A stretch of 64,000 nt of DNA from the NCBI RefSeq assembly GCF_011927955.1, contig NZ_JAATJN010000001.1, positions 248,001 through 312,000 of the forward strand, written 5' to 3'. A program made the position numbers and the translations under genes. Shown here one piece after another: positions 25,804-35,134 of the stretch (the stretch's first letter is position 1; each line of letters starts with the position of its first letter). Source of the DNA: Brevibacterium marinum (GTDB taxonomy: Bacteria; Actinomycetota; Actinomycetes; Actinomycetales; Brevibacteriaceae). The notes beneath the pieces were generated by a model. It made no database searches. It was not told the DNA's origin and saw nothing but the letters and a program-made list of their open reading frames with translations.

Positions 25804-26723
25804 AAGTGCTGCTCGCGGGCGCCACTGGCACTATCGGCAAACCTCTCGTAGCGCGCCTGCGCGAGGCCGGTCATACAGTCATCGGCATCTCACGATCTGC
25901 CACCGGAGCCGAGTGGCTGGAACACGAGGGCGCGACGGCGATCCACGCCGATGTACTCGACCGAGTGGACCTCCTGCGAGCGGTGGCCGGAACACGAGCC
26001 GATGCTGTCATCCACCAGGCCACAGCGCTCAAGGGTCTCCCTGTGTTCCACCGTGACCTCCATGCGACTGACCGACTGCGCGATGAAGGCACATCCGCAC
26101 TGGTCGAGGCCGCTCAGCGGATCGGCGCGACTCGGTTCGTCACCCAATCATTCTTCCTCGGGTACGGCTACAGAGATCTCGGAGAAGACCTGGTGACGGA
26201 GGAAACAGAGTTCGGCCAGAGTGATCGAAACCGTGCCGTCGAACGCCACCTCGCTTCGATGCGCACCAATGAATCACTGGTGCGCACCAACCGAAGTTTC
26301 GATGGCATCGCACTTCGCTTCGGAATGTTCTACGGGCCCGAACCCTCGACTCGAGAGCTTCTGTCGCTGGCGGCGAAGGGGTGGCTGCCTGTGCCGAAGC
26401 CTTCAGGGACGGTCTCCCTCATCCACATCTACGACGCGGCTGAGGCCACGGTGGCGGCTTTGGAGCAGGGCAAAGCCGGCGAGGCTTACAACATCTGCGA
26501 TGACCTGCCCGTCAGCTTCTCCGCATACATCTCTGCACTTGCGAATCAGATCGGGGCGCGCCGCCCTGCAGAAGTCCCCGGCTGGCTTCTGAAGCCGGCA
26601 TCTTACTTGCACGCAATGATCGTCGACACCCGGGTTCGGATGGGAAACGAGAAGGCCAAAGCCGAGCTCGGCTGGTCACCCACTTACTCAACCTATCGAG
26701 AAGGGCTGGCCCGCACGCTGTAG
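25800..26723 (+). CDS. NAD-dependent epimerase/dehydratase family protein
   Basis: This 307-residue extended-SDR protein has the N-terminal Rossmann motif GATGTIG (residues 7-13). The GTG start overlaps the upstream stop. The canonical YxxxK is not obvious, so catalysis may be atypical. It is the 'epimerase' type of partner expected beside ECF41 sigma factors, and probably an output of that regulon. Confidence 0.85.
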   Translation: MKVLLAGATGTIGKPLVARLREAGHTVIGISRSATGAEWLEHEGATAIHADVLDRVDLLRAVAGTRADAVIHQATALKGLPVFHRDLHATDRLRDEGTSALVEAAQRIGATRFVTQSFFLGYGYRDLGEDLVTEETEFGQSDRNRAVERHLASMRTNESLVRTNRSFDGIALRFGMFYGPEPSTRELLSLAAKGWLPVPKPSGTVSLIHIYDAAEATVAALEQGKAGEAYNICDDLPVSFSAYISALANQIGARRPAEVPGWLLKPASYLHAMIVDTRVRMGNEKAKAELGWSPTYSTYREGLARTL

Positions 26724-26778
26724 TGCGACGGTTCGCCGAAGAGTCGACACCCAAAGCGCTCCTCGAGAAAGGAAGAAT

Positions 26779-27813
26779 ATGAGTCTTCAAGCCAACATTG
26801 TCGGTGCAGGAATCAGTGGCCTCGCCACAGCTAGAGCGTTGATGGCCAACGGCTGGGATGTACGTCTCTTTGAGCAGACGCCCGGTCTGCCACAGGCCGG
26901 AACAGCATTAGGAATGTGGCCCGAGGCAATGAAGGCGCTCGACCAGCTCGGACTCAGCAACCTGGTGCAAGCCAAAGCGGTTCGCCAACAGGAAGCGCGC
27001 TTCCTTCGCCCCGACGGCAACGTGGTCACCCGTTTTGAACCCGAAGAGCCTGTATACCTCATTTCACGCCCTGCGCTCCTCTCAACACTTTGTCGGGGAA
27101 TACCGGACGACCGCATCAATTGGTCGTACAACGTACGTGACCCGGCATCCCTCCCAGAAAGCGACTTAATCATCGGGGCCGACGGGATCAACAGTCGGAT
27201 CAGACGAGCCATTAAAGGCGAGAATCACATCCGTCGCTCCCTCGGGTCGATCGTCTATCGCGGGGTTACACCAGGCGGAACGAACCAGATCAGCGAGACT
27301 TGGGGCAGAGGCCGCCTGTTCGGCATCACACCGCAAGACTCAACCTCGACAAACTGGTTCGCCTGCGTGAGGGAAGATCTCCTCCACCGACGAGGCAGAA
27401 ACATGGGGACCGGCGAAGCGCTTGTCGAGCTGTTCGGAGATTGGCACCAGTCTGTTGCGAGCATTGTCGGAGCCATACGTCCCGAGCAGGTCGACCGGCG
27501 CATACTCTACGACTCCGTGCCCATGCGATCGATGATTCATGGCCGAACCGCCATCATCGGCGATGCCGCTCACGCGATGGCTCCGAACATGGGCCGAGGC
27601 GCATGCGAGTCGTTGATCGACGCAGTCACCCTCGCCAACGCACTACGTACTTCGACTGCCCTTGAGCAGGGCTTGAAAGAGTTCAACCACCGTCGCCTCC
27701 GACAGTCCAGAAAGATCGCCAGTCAGTCGCGATTCCTCAATCGCCTTTCAACCGGGAAGAGATTCGGTCACGTCCGCCGGAAAGTCATGACGATGCTCGC
27801 GACCCTCTCATGA
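26779..27813 (+). CDS. FAD-dependent monooxygenase (PHBH fold)
   Basis: This 344-residue flavoprotein has GAGISGLATA near the N-terminus (FAD-binding), an IIGADGINSRIR DG-type motif and a GDAAHAM FAD ribityl motif. It begins with GAAAGGAAG upstream of the ATG, shortly after the epimerase. It would hydroxylate or epoxidise an aromatic or polyketide-like substrate, which is unknown. It may be read through from the ECF41 operon. Confidence 0.88.
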   Translation: MSLQANIVGAGISGLATARALMANGWDVRLFEQTPGLPQAGTALGMWPEAMKALDQLGLSNLVQAKAVRQQEARFLRPDGNVVTRFEPEEPVYLISRPALLSTLCRGIPDDRINWSYNVRDPASLPESDLIIGADGINSRIRRAIKGENHIRRSLGSIVYRGVTPGGTNQISETWGRGRLFGITPQDSTSTNWFACVREDLLHRRGRNMGTGEALVELFGDWHQSVASIVGAIRPEQVDRRILYDSVPMRSMIHGRTAIIGDAAHAMAPNMGRGACESLIDAVTLANALRTSTALEQGLKEFNHRRLRQSRKIASQSRFLNRLSTGKRFGHVRRKVMTMLATLS

Positions 27814-27909
27814 TGCCGATCTCCACCCTGCAATGTTTATGCGTAACTTTGTTCGCCTGCACGATTAATGCCGTTCAACTCTGGCTGCTCACTAGCGCAG
27901 AGTGATATT

Positions 27910-27947
27910 CTCGTAGTGACCACACTTCTATGTTTAGTCACTACGAG
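27910..27947. promoter_or_regulatory. 11-bp perfect inverted repeat at the tetR start
   Basis: CTCGTAGTGAC and GTCACTACGAG form perfect arms with a 16-base spacer, ending ten bases before the TetR start at 27957. The right arm overlaps the ribosome site. It could be both an autorepressor operator and an RNA hairpin. Confidence 0.6.
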
Positions 27948-27956
27948 GATGATTCA

Positions 27957-28640
27957 ATGCCGAGGCCACTGGTCCCTCACCGTCGCAACTTGATCCTCGA
28001 CGCTGCCCGGGCTCTGTTCCACGAAAAGGGCTGGACGCGAACGACTGTGTCCGACATCGCCGCGCACGCCATGATCGGCAAAGGAGCAGTCTACCTGGAG
28101 TTCGAGAATAAAGCCGCGATTCTCGACGGGCTGATTCGTGAAAGCTCACGGCGACTGATCGCTCAGGTACGCTCCCGAGTACTCCAGGCCGACGGAATAG
28201 TCGATCTGGCACAGGTGTACCGCTTCTCGGTTGCTGAGTTGCTGACCGATCCACTCATGCGCGCCCTCTATCTCGGCGATACCGCGGTACTTGGCAATCA
28301 CATGGCCGACGTTGCGAACACACGATATCGCAGACGGATCGATTGGCTCGATGAATACGTGCGCCATCTGCAAAATGCTGGTGTGATCACCGACAGCATA
28401 GAGCCGACTGCCATCGTTCGGATGCTGTCGACCTTCACCATCGGCCTAGTGCACTCCCCCGCCACAATGGGCGAGTGCTCGCCGCAGGAACTATCCGATT
28501 CCGTTGTGCTGTTCGCCGACGTCACAAGTCGGGGTCTCGCCCCGGCCAGTACGCCCGATGCCGACGCTGCCCGTCAGGCACAGCTGCTTCTCCTGCAACG
28601 TTTCGACGACCAATTGTCTGAAGTGGAGGACCACAATTGA
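27957..28640 (+). CDS. TetR-family transcriptional regulator
   Basis: This 227-residue regulator has an HTH in LILDAARALFHEKGWTRTTV and KGAVYLEFENKAAIL. The ATG at 27957 follows GAGGA and keeps the large palindrome outside the gene; an upstream ATG at 27930 would translate through it. The stop overlaps a TTG start of the alpha/beta hydrolase gene, so this regulator heads a hydrolase/monooxygenase/hydrolase operon that it probably controls. Confidence 0.88.
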   Translation: MPRPLVPHRRNLILDAARALFHEKGWTRTTVSDIAAHAMIGKGAVYLEFENKAAILDGLIRESSRRLIAQVRSRVLQADGIVDLAQVYRFSVAELLTDPLMRALYLGDTAVLGNHMADVANTRYRRRIDWLDEYVRHLQNAGVITDSIEPTAIVRMLSTFTIGLVHSPATMGECSPQELSDSVVLFADVTSRGLAPASTPDADAARQAQLLLLQRFDDQLSEVEDHN

Positions 28641-29530
28641 CACACCCCCTTGAGAACGCAAGTGCCATCGAGAAATTCGAACGATACGGTCTCGATTTTG
28701 CGGAAGGGCATATCTCCTATCAGGTCCACGGTAGTGGCCAGCCAGTGGTCTTTCTGCATGGAGCCAGCTTGGACAATGGCTCGATCACATGGAGGCATGT
28801 CGCTCGCGACCTATCGGATGACCACCTCGTGTACTCACCGGACTTACCCAAGCACGGCGAGAGCTGGCCTTGGTCCGCTCGGGCGGATCAGAGCGGCCTC
28901 GAGTCAGTTGTTCTCAGAATGCTGGACGCCTGGGATCTGCCATCAGTGACCGTCGTCGGTCTGTCAATGGGCGCAACCGTCGGACTGGGGGTCGCCCTCA
29001 ACCATCCCAATCGCGTCAACCGGCTCGTGCTCGCCTCCTGCGGCGGAATTCAGGACCGAGTTGGCGCTCACGAACTGGCCTACTTATCTCTCCGGACACC
29101 AGTGTCGTGGGCACTTTCCCGGCTGCAATCTGCGAAGTCTTTAACACAGTTCGCCAGAAATAGGCTGCCTTACGCCGATTACATAACCGAGAATTACATT
29201 GACCGTCTTACCTCGGCTTACCTCACAGAGCACGAGTCCAAGCGACAGCATGGGGGCCACCTATTCAGCGATTGGAATCGTTTTGAGATCGGCCCCAGGC
29301 GAATGCGCACCAATCACCTTCCTCGAATCGAGGAACTGACATGTCCGACACTGTTCGTCCATGGCAGCCGCGACGAGGCGGTGCCGGCTGAGCTGGCCAT
29401 CGAGGCCGCGGATGCCGCTGAGCGCGGGCGGGTGGAAATCATCGAAGGTGCGGGCCATTTTCTACCACAGGACCACCCTGATGAAACAGTCCGCGTCGTC
29501 CGACGATTCCTCGAAGAAGACGAAGAATGA
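28637..29530 (+). CDS. Alpha/beta-fold hydrolase
   Basis: This 297-residue hydrolase has an oxyanion-type HGASLDNG loop, the nucleophile S110 in GLSMG, an acidic residue in HGSRDEAVP and His in GAGHFL. The TTG start overlaps the TetR stop and has GGAGGA upstream. It resembles ester or C-C bond hydrolases; the substrate is unknown. Confidence 0.85.
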   Translation: MTHPLENASAIEKFERYGLDFAEGHISYQVHGSGQPVVFLHGASLDNGSITWRHVARDLSDDHLVYSPDLPKHGESWPWSARADQSGLESVVLRMLDAWDLPSVTVVGLSMGATVGLGVALNHPNRVNRLVLASCGGIQDRVGAHELAYLSLRTPVSWALSRLQSAKSLTQFARNRLPYADYITENYIDRLTSAYLTEHESKRQHGGHLFSDWNRFEIGPRRMRTNHLPRIEELTCPTLFVHGSRDEAVPAELAIEAADAAERGRVEIIEGAGHFLPQDHPDETVRVVRRFLEEDEE

Positions 29531-29722
29531 ACGTCTGATATGAGCGCTTGGTTTCAGCAATCTCACACACACGAACCGTTCGAGTGCCTGGCCGACAGCT
29601 GCCAGCCCATTTTGACCTCAGGCCCTCGCCAAGAGTCCGGGCCTGCAGGTGCTGGTGACCGCTGTGCAGACTCTAACGTGTTCTCGCGCTCTGTCATTGC
29701 TTCCGCAGATGGACATCGATAG

Positions 29723-30853
29723 ATGTCGCCGCGAACAGCTCGGAGCGCTATCGTCGTCGGTGCCGGAATTGCAGGATTGGCTTCCGCCATCAGCCTCGCC
29801 CGAGCCGGTTGGTACGTCACCGTGGTGGAGCGAGCACCCCGGCCGCGCGGAGGCGCATTCGTCGTCGGTTTCTCAGGAATCGGTTTCAAAGCTGCCACAC
29901 GCCTGGGTCTCCGAGATCAACTGCGAGCTCGTGCCTCCCCCTGGCGACCGTTGCAACAGGTCGACGGCAACGGGCAAGTCCTTGCCCAACTGTCGGAATC
30001 ATCGCAAAAGACTATGAGCGGTCGTCGGATGATCTCTATTCTTCGTGGGGATCTCGAATCCGTGCTCCACCGCGCCGCACGAAACTGTGCTGATCTGCAC
30101 TATGGCCAGACCATGGCCGCGGTGCGCAGCACCGGCCACGGGGTCACAATTGTCCTCGAGGACGGGACAGAGATCTCCGCCGACCTGCTGGTCGGCGCCG
30201 ATGGTGCTCATTCTGTCGTGCGCCGTCTCGTCTTCGGCCCGGAGGCCCGGTGGCGATACGATTTCGGCGCAGAGGTGGTCTCGTACGAAATCACTGACCC
30301 GCCGCCGGCAATCCGTGAGAAGACGACCATATTGACCACGATCGGTCGGAGCGCGGGCCTGTACCCGCAGTCCGACGGCGGTCTCAGCGCCTTCTTCACG
30401 TTCGAGTCCCACCTAGCGGACTCCGGTGGCCCATTGACACGGTTGAAACATGCCTACCGCGACCTCGGATGGTTGTGGCCCGAACTCATCAACCGAGCTG
30501 AGTGCGCCGATTCGGTCTTTTTCGACGACATCACACAGACCCGGATGAATACGTGGCACCACGGACGCATTGTGCTTGTCGGCGACGCGGCGTGGGCAGT
30601 CAGCCTCTTGGCCGGGGCAGGTTCGTCCCTGGCTGTCGGGGGCGCGCTTTCCCTTGCCGAGCACCTGAACCGTCAACCGGACATCTCAGTCGGGCTCGAC
30701 CGCTGGCAGCGACACATGCGTCCTCATGTCGCCTCCAAGCAAGTACTCGGACGAAGGGCCAAGCATCTGTTCCTCCCCTCAAGCCAGGCTGCAGTCAGCC
30801 TGCGAGTCGCCGGTATTCGGACCGCAAACTCACTGTTCGGGTCACACGCATGA
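29723..30853 (+). CDS. FAD-dependent monooxygenase (PHBH/TetX-like)
   Basis: This 376-residue flavoprotein has GAGIAGLASA for FAD, LLVGADGAHSVVRR for the DG motif, and GDAAWAVSLLAGAGSSLA near the C-terminus, where GDAA-H is usual but the His is Trp. It follows the hydrolase after a 192-base spacer with no supported gene. It is probably part of the same TetR-controlled catabolic or detoxifying unit. Confidence 0.87.
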   Translation: MSPRTARSAIVVGAGIAGLASAISLARAGWYVTVVERAPRPRGGAFVVGFSGIGFKAATRLGLRDQLRARASPWRPLQQVDGNGQVLAQLSESSQKTMSGRRMISILRGDLESVLHRAARNCADLHYGQTMAAVRSTGHGVTIVLEDGTEISADLLVGADGAHSVVRRLVFGPEARWRYDFGAEVVSYEITDPPPAIREKTTILTTIGRSAGLYPQSDGGLSAFFTFESHLADSGGPLTRLKHAYRDLGWLWPELINRAECADSVFFDDITQTRMNTWHHGRIVLVGDAAWAVSLLAGAGSSLAVGGALSLAEHLNRQPDISVGLDRWQRHMRPHVASKQVLGRRAKHLFLPSSQAAVSLRVAGIRTANSLFGSHA

Positions 30854-30909
30854 GGTCAAGCATGACGACCAACGACATTTACGCGTCGAAATGAAAGTAG
30901 GGATATTCC

Positions 30910-31701
30910 ATGACCGTCGCGAAAACCAATGAAGCGACCATTGCCTACGACGACATCGGTCGCGGTCCTGCAGTCGTACTTCTCCATGGTCTCGGGCTCG
31001 ACCGTTCAATGTGGTGGCCACAGGTCGAAAACCTCTCGAAGCACCATCGAGTCATCGCCGTCGATCTGCGTGGCGCGGGCGGCTCCAGTCCTCTGAGGCA
31101 ATCGCAAGGAGTACTTTCGACACAAGCCGAGGACATTAATGTGCTCCTCGAACAACTCGAGATCGAGAGAGCGGTCGTATGCGGGATCAGCTATGGCGGA
31201 TTAGTGGCTCAAGAGATCGCCCTCAAGTGCCCCGAAAAAATTAGCGGTCTCCTTTTGTGCGACTCATTCGCGGATACGCGCTTATCCTCGCGGGGGAACA
31301 CCTTCACGCTCAGACTCGGCGCCTATCTGGCCGTGCCGATGCTGGCAGCACCTCGCCTGTCACTGCCGGCAGTCCGGCGAATCTACTCCCGTTGGCCACA
31401 TGCACGAGAAGCAATAGTCGACGGATATAAGACTATGCGGAAACACGAGACAATTCGCATGCGTCGCGCAGCCAATCACGTCGACAACCTCGCACGGCTG
31501 AGCACGATCCGCTGTCCCACCAGAGGCCTCGTCGGTGATGGCTCTCCACAGCTGATCGAGCTGATGCAACGGGCCGTTCAAGCTGCAGGGTCGCAAGACC
31601 TGCACATCCTTGCCGATTCATTCGATCCGAGCAACCTGTGCCAACCCGAGGTCTTCAATGCCTCGATCGTCGAATTCCTCCGATTCGTGGAGACACCATG
31701 A
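30910..31701 (+). CDS. Alpha/beta-hydrolase-like protein lacking the catalytic His
   Basis: This 263-residue protein has a standard N-terminal half: HGLGLD oxyanion loop, DLRGAGGSS, and nucleophile S94 in GISYGG. At the C-terminus, where relatives read G-x-G-H-P-S-N-x-x-x-P-E-x-F-N, this protein reads DSFDPSNLCQPEVFN, with Asp (D239) in place of His. Either the enzyme is inactive, works by another mechanism, or acts as a binding protein. It ends the TetR-led cluster. Confidence 0.8.
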   Translation: MTVAKTNEATIAYDDIGRGPAVVLLHGLGLDRSMWWPQVENLSKHHRVIAVDLRGAGGSSPLRQSQGVLSTQAEDINVLLEQLEIERAVVCGISYGGLVAQEIALKCPEKISGLLLCDSFADTRLSSRGNTFTLRLGAYLAVPMLAAPRLSLPAVRRIYSRWPHAREAIVDGYKTMRKHETIRMRRAANHVDNLARLSTIRCPTRGLVGDGSPQLIELMQRAVQAAGSQDLHILADSFDPSNLCQPEVFNASIVEFLRFVETP

Positions 31702-31762
31702 GGGCTCAGCGACGGCCAAGTCTTTGCTCGCTGCGGCAAACTTCAGACCAACGACGACTGGC

Positions 31763-32347
31763 TCAATCGACAGCTCGGGAACTGCTGTAGTACCGCCGCT
31801 GGCGGGATCGATTGCCGCAGTCAGCCGGATCGCACCACCGCCTGCTGCGATTTCGTGTGGTGTCGAGGAAGACCCAACGACACTCGTCGCAGGCTCGCAC
31901 ACGGCTCATCAGCGTGGACGAGGTGAGCAGTCGAACGGCGTCAAGGGCCAGGATGCCACACAGGCAGAGGCCTTCGGTTTCCCACTCTATTTCCCTCTGA
32001 CGTGGCGACATACGCAGGCATGATTGACTCCACGCCGTGGCGGCTTGTGCGCCCACCACGTCGAGATCGGACTGGGCAGGTACTGCACCGTCAGCAACTG
32101 CCAGGAAGACTTGCGCCAGCCTCTCGCGAAAGCTGACCACAGAGACATGCTCGCAGTCCTGTCCATTCGCGTCGAGGCCGACCTCGGCCCGCCAGACATC
32201 GAGGTTCGACTCCGGCTTCAACCAGTCGTGTTGCCTTGGAGTGTCTCGATAACTGACCAAGTTGGCAAAGTCGAGGCTGACCGACTGTCCGATGAGCTTG
32301 TACGTTCCGCTGTAACCACCACTGTCCAGGTCGACGGCTGCAGTCAA
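31763..32347 (-). CDS. CGNR zinc-finger (ABATE-domain) regulator
   Basis: This 194-residue protein has a helical N-terminal ABATE-type domain and a C-terminal zinc finger C-x2-C...C-x4-CGNR (RACDECRWVFLDTTRN, then DCGNR). The start is TTG, supported by GGAGG six bases upstream. It is divergent from an EamA transporter gene, over a spacer with CTAAC/GTTAG half-sites, so it is probably the transporter's regulator. Confidence 0.87.
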   Translation of the reverse strand: MTAAVDLDSGGYSGTYKLIGQSVSLDFANLVSYRDTPRQHDWLKPESNLDVWRAEVGLDANGQDCEHVSVVSFRERLAQVFLAVADGAVPAQSDLDVVGAQAATAWSQSCLRMSPRQREIEWETEGLCLCGILALDAVRLLTSSTLMSRVRACDECRWVFLDTTRNRSRRWCDPADCGNRSRQRRYYSSSRAVD

Positions 32348-32442
32348 CTTCCCTCCAATAACGACCTAACTGGTGTTGACATGTTAGCACGCAGCGATAG
32401 GCTTATATAACTTTCTAAATAATATTAGACCGTTAGGCAGAC

Positions 32443-33312
32443 ATGTCTCCTGATTTCACACTGACCGAGTTGACTCGACGTCGACCAGAGGTCTACTTCA
32501 TCGGCTCAGCGATCTTTCACTACCTCGGGCCGTCCTTCGCTGTCCTGCTGTTCACTGTCGTGGATCCCTTCGGAGTCGCCTGGCTTCGAATAGTTACCGC
32601 GGCGGCCGTCTTCGCGGTCTGGCGGCGGCCGTGGCGAGCATGGCAAGCTGCGGAGCGCCGGGAACGCACCACCGTCCTGCTGTGGGGAGTCCTGCTCGCT
32701 CTGATGAATACCTCGTTCTATCTCGCCATCGATCTGCTTCCTCTCGGAACAGTTGCAGCAATTGAATTCTTAGGCCCCATAGTCATTGCGGCTTTCGCGG
32801 TGCGGCGCCTGCGCAACCTAGCCGCCGTCGCGCTTGCCATCGTCGGAGTGGGAGTCCTTAGCGAGGTGCGCTTTGCTGGAGCGCCACTCGGCTTCACCTT
32901 TGCTTTCATCAATATGGCGCTGTTCGCCGGGTACATCGTCATCGCACATCGTGTATCAAGACACCAACACCTCAACGGCATCGACGGTCTCGCCGCGGCA
33001 ATGATCATTGCAGGCATTGCAGGGCTGCCGCTGGGCATCGCAGATGCGCTGCCTGTGTTCGCTGACCCTGTCATACTGGGCGCTGCAGTCGGCGTGGGCA
33101 TCAGTTCTTCCGTCATTCCGTACGTCTTCGACCAACTGGCAATGCGCCGAATGCCCCGCGGAACTTACGCCCTGCTGTCCGCACTTTTGCCCGCCACGGC
33201 AACCGCTATTGGCGTACTCGTGCTGTGGCAGATCCCGACCGGCCCGGAAATCGCTGGCGTCAGCCTGGTCATCGCAGCCGTTGCCACTCATGAAGATCGC
33301 AGCCCAGGATAG
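32443..33312 (+). CDS. EamA/DMT-family exporter (RhtA-like)
   Basis: This 289-residue protein has about ten hydrophobic segments arranged as two EamA repeats, with the typical LGTVAAIEFLGPIVIAAFAV and SSSVIPYVFDQLAMRRMP phrases of amino-acid or metabolite exporters. It is driven from an A/T-rich promoter (TATATAACTTTC and nearby) shared with the CGNR regulator. The substrate is unknown. Confidence 0.87.
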   Translation: MSPDFTLTELTRRRPEVYFIGSAIFHYLGPSFAVLLFTVVDPFGVAWLRIVTAAAVFAVWRRPWRAWQAAERRERTTVLLWGVLLALMNTSFYLAIDLLPLGTVAAIEFLGPIVIAAFAVRRLRNLAAVALAIVGVGVLSEVRFAGAPLGFTFAFINMALFAGYIVIAHRVSRHQHLNGIDGLAAAMIIAGIAGLPLGIADALPVFADPVILGAAVGVGISSSVIPYVFDQLAMRRMPRGTYALLSALLPATATAIGVLVLWQIPTGPEIAGVSLVIAAVATHEDRSPG

Positions 33313-33433
33313 CGAATCTGCGACTCGGGTCGGCAACGAACGTGTTCTCAGCCTCCACCAACCTGACTAGCTGAGAAGCGGTTGTACGGGATCGTCCGAA
33401 TTTGCCGTCTCCGTCGACGAGAGGCACACTCAC

Positions 33434-33889
33434 TTACCGGCGTCGACGGAGCTTCCGATTTCGCTCACAGTGGGCGCGGAACTGGACGAGGCAGGCTTGT
33501 TTGACTAAGGTTGCTCGGCGAACACGTGTCTGGGCGGGGAACTCAACGACAGCGCCCTCGTCTCGCCAGTGGTTGAGTCGCCAGTTCACCCAGTGCCCGA
33601 GTCGAGTTGCGGGGGTCCCGTCGGCTCTTGAGAATGGCACCCATTGGCCGCCGACCAACTGCCCTTGCTTCCAGCCGTTCGGCAGAGTGTCGAGTGCTGT
33701 CATGAGATCTCGGATCGTCCAGCCAACGGCGAAAAAGTCCTTGGCCAGGAACGCTAGATGCCTGTCTGAGAGCTTTTTCAACGCTGGAACGAGACGTGCC
33801 CACTTACGGCCGCACGGCCCCACACGTCGGGTCGCTGCCGCACGCGCATCGGAACACGGCCGCAGATGAAGCCGGCACAGAAAACACAC
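33434..33889 (-). CDS. Hypothetical protein, plasmid-replication-associated look
   Basis: This 151-residue basic protein has a Cys-rich start (CFLCRLHLRPC) that could bind zinc, and a segment GWTIRDLMTALDTLPNG followed by WVNWRLNHWRDE. The latter pattern resembles the helix-turn-helix tails of actinobacterial plasmid replication-associated proteins, from memory and not confirmed. It starts with GTG. It is isolated at the right edge of the A/T-richer region and may be a remnant of the element that brought it. Confidence 0.45.
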   Translation of the reverse strand: MCFLCRLHLRPCSDARAAATRRVGPCGRKWARLVPALKKLSDRHLAFLAKDFFAVGWTIRDLMTALDTLPNGWKQGQLVGGQWVPFSRADGTPATRLGHWVNWRLNHWRDEGAVVEFPAQTRVRRATLVKQACLVQFRAHCERNRKLRRRR

Positions 33890-33902
33890 GCCACATCAGC
33901 CA

Positions 33903-33917
33903 TCCGATATGTCGGAC
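33903..33917. promoter_or_regulatory. TCCGA-N4-TCGGA operator-like site before the CaiB operon
   Basis: TCCGATATGTCGGAC lies about 55 bases before the start at 33973. It shares both arms with the palindromes at 96-115 and 36334-36348 and differs only in two centre bases. Confidence 0.5.
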
Positions 33918-33972
33918 TGAAATGTTCGCGACCTCATTGTCTTCCATTTCTTCCGCACCGAGGATTGACCTC

Positions 33973-35130
33973 ATGGACGCAAGGAAGCAGCTGTTGAACG
34001 GGGTCAGGGTCGCGGACTTCTCGCGGGTGCTGGCCGGCCCCTACGCCACCGGCATGCTCGCCGATCAGGGTGCCGAGGTCTTCAAGATCGAAATGCCCGG
34101 TCATGGCGACGACTCTCGTCGCCTGGGGCCCTTCACCGACACCGGTTCGACCTATTTCACCTCACTCAACCGGGGCAAGCGCTCCATCGAGGCCGACCTC
34201 AAGGATCTCGAAGCACACGAACAGCTGCTCGATTTCATCCGCACCTGTGATGTCGTCGTGGAGAACTTCCGGCCGGGAGTTGCGGCCAAACTGGGGCTGT
34301 CCTTCGACGACATCAAGTCCGTCAGACCCGATATCGTCTACGCTTCGATCTCCGGCTTCGGCCAGTCCGGCACCCAGGCGAAGCGTCCCGCCTACGACAC
34401 CGTCATCCAGGCGCTGAGCGGTCTGATGTCGGCCACCGGTTCCCCTGAGGGTTCCCCGACCCGTGTGGGCGAATCCATCGCCGACGTCTCCGCCGGGGTC
34501 TTCGCCGCCTTCGGCATCTCGAGCGCACTGTTCCACCGCCAGACCACGGGCGAGGGCGCCCACATCGACATTCCGATGCTCGACGTCATGCTCGCCATGC
34601 AGCCGACCAACACGGCCATCCACGCGGCGGGCTCGGCTCCGAAACGCGTCGGCAACCGCCACCCGATCTCCGCGCCGTTCGACACGTACGCCGCCTCCGA
34701 CGGACTCGTCGTCATCGCCGTCGCCAACGACAGGCTCTTCGCCGTCCTCGCCCAGACGCTGAACAAACCGGAACTGGTCGCCGATGAGCGCTTCGCCACC
34801 GATTCCGTCCGCTCGGACAACGACGAGGCGCTGCGGGCAGAGATCGAGGAGTTCACCGCCGGGCACACGGTGGCCGAGCTGTGCACGATCTTCGACGCGG
34901 CAGGAGTCCCGAACTCCCCCGTCCTCGACTTCGCCGAAGCGATCGAGGGCCCCATCACCGCAGGCCGCGACCTCACAGCCACCGATGCCCGGACCGGGCA
35001 TGCGCACCTGCGCCACCCACTGCTCGTCGACGGCGCCAGGCCGACATCCGAGCTGCCGGCGCCCCTCCTCGGCGAGCACAATGACGAGTTCTCGGCGATA
35101 GGCGCCGAGCCCCACCAGAACAAGGAGTAG
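33973..35130 (+). CDS. CaiB/BaiF-type (class III) CoA-transferase
   Basis: This 385-residue enzyme has the class III pattern: NGVRVADFSRVLAGPYATGM at the start, then GFGQSGTQAKRPAYD and the conserved Asp in GESIADVSAG. It moves CoA between carboxylic acids. Start 33973 fits the family N-terminus; the frame upstream is not family-like. With the acyl-CoA dehydrogenase four bases later it would activate and then desaturate a carboxylic acid of unknown identity. Confidence 0.9.
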   Translation: MDARKQLLNGVRVADFSRVLAGPYATGMLADQGAEVFKIEMPGHGDDSRRLGPFTDTGSTYFTSLNRGKRSIEADLKDLEAHEQLLDFIRTCDVVVENFRPGVAAKLGLSFDDIKSVRPDIVYASISGFGQSGTQAKRPAYDTVIQALSGLMSATGSPEGSPTRVGESIADVSAGVFAAFGISSALFHRQTTGEGAHIDIPMLDVMLAMQPTNTAIHAAGSAPKRVGNRHPISAPFDTYAASDGLVVIAVANDRLFAVLAQTLNKPELVADERFATDSVRSDNDEALRAEIEEFTAGHTVAELCTIFDAAGVPNSPVLDFAEAIEGPITAGRDLTATDARTGHAHLRHPLLVDGARPTSELPAPLLGEHNDEFSAIGAEPHQNKE

Positions 35131-35134
35131 GACC

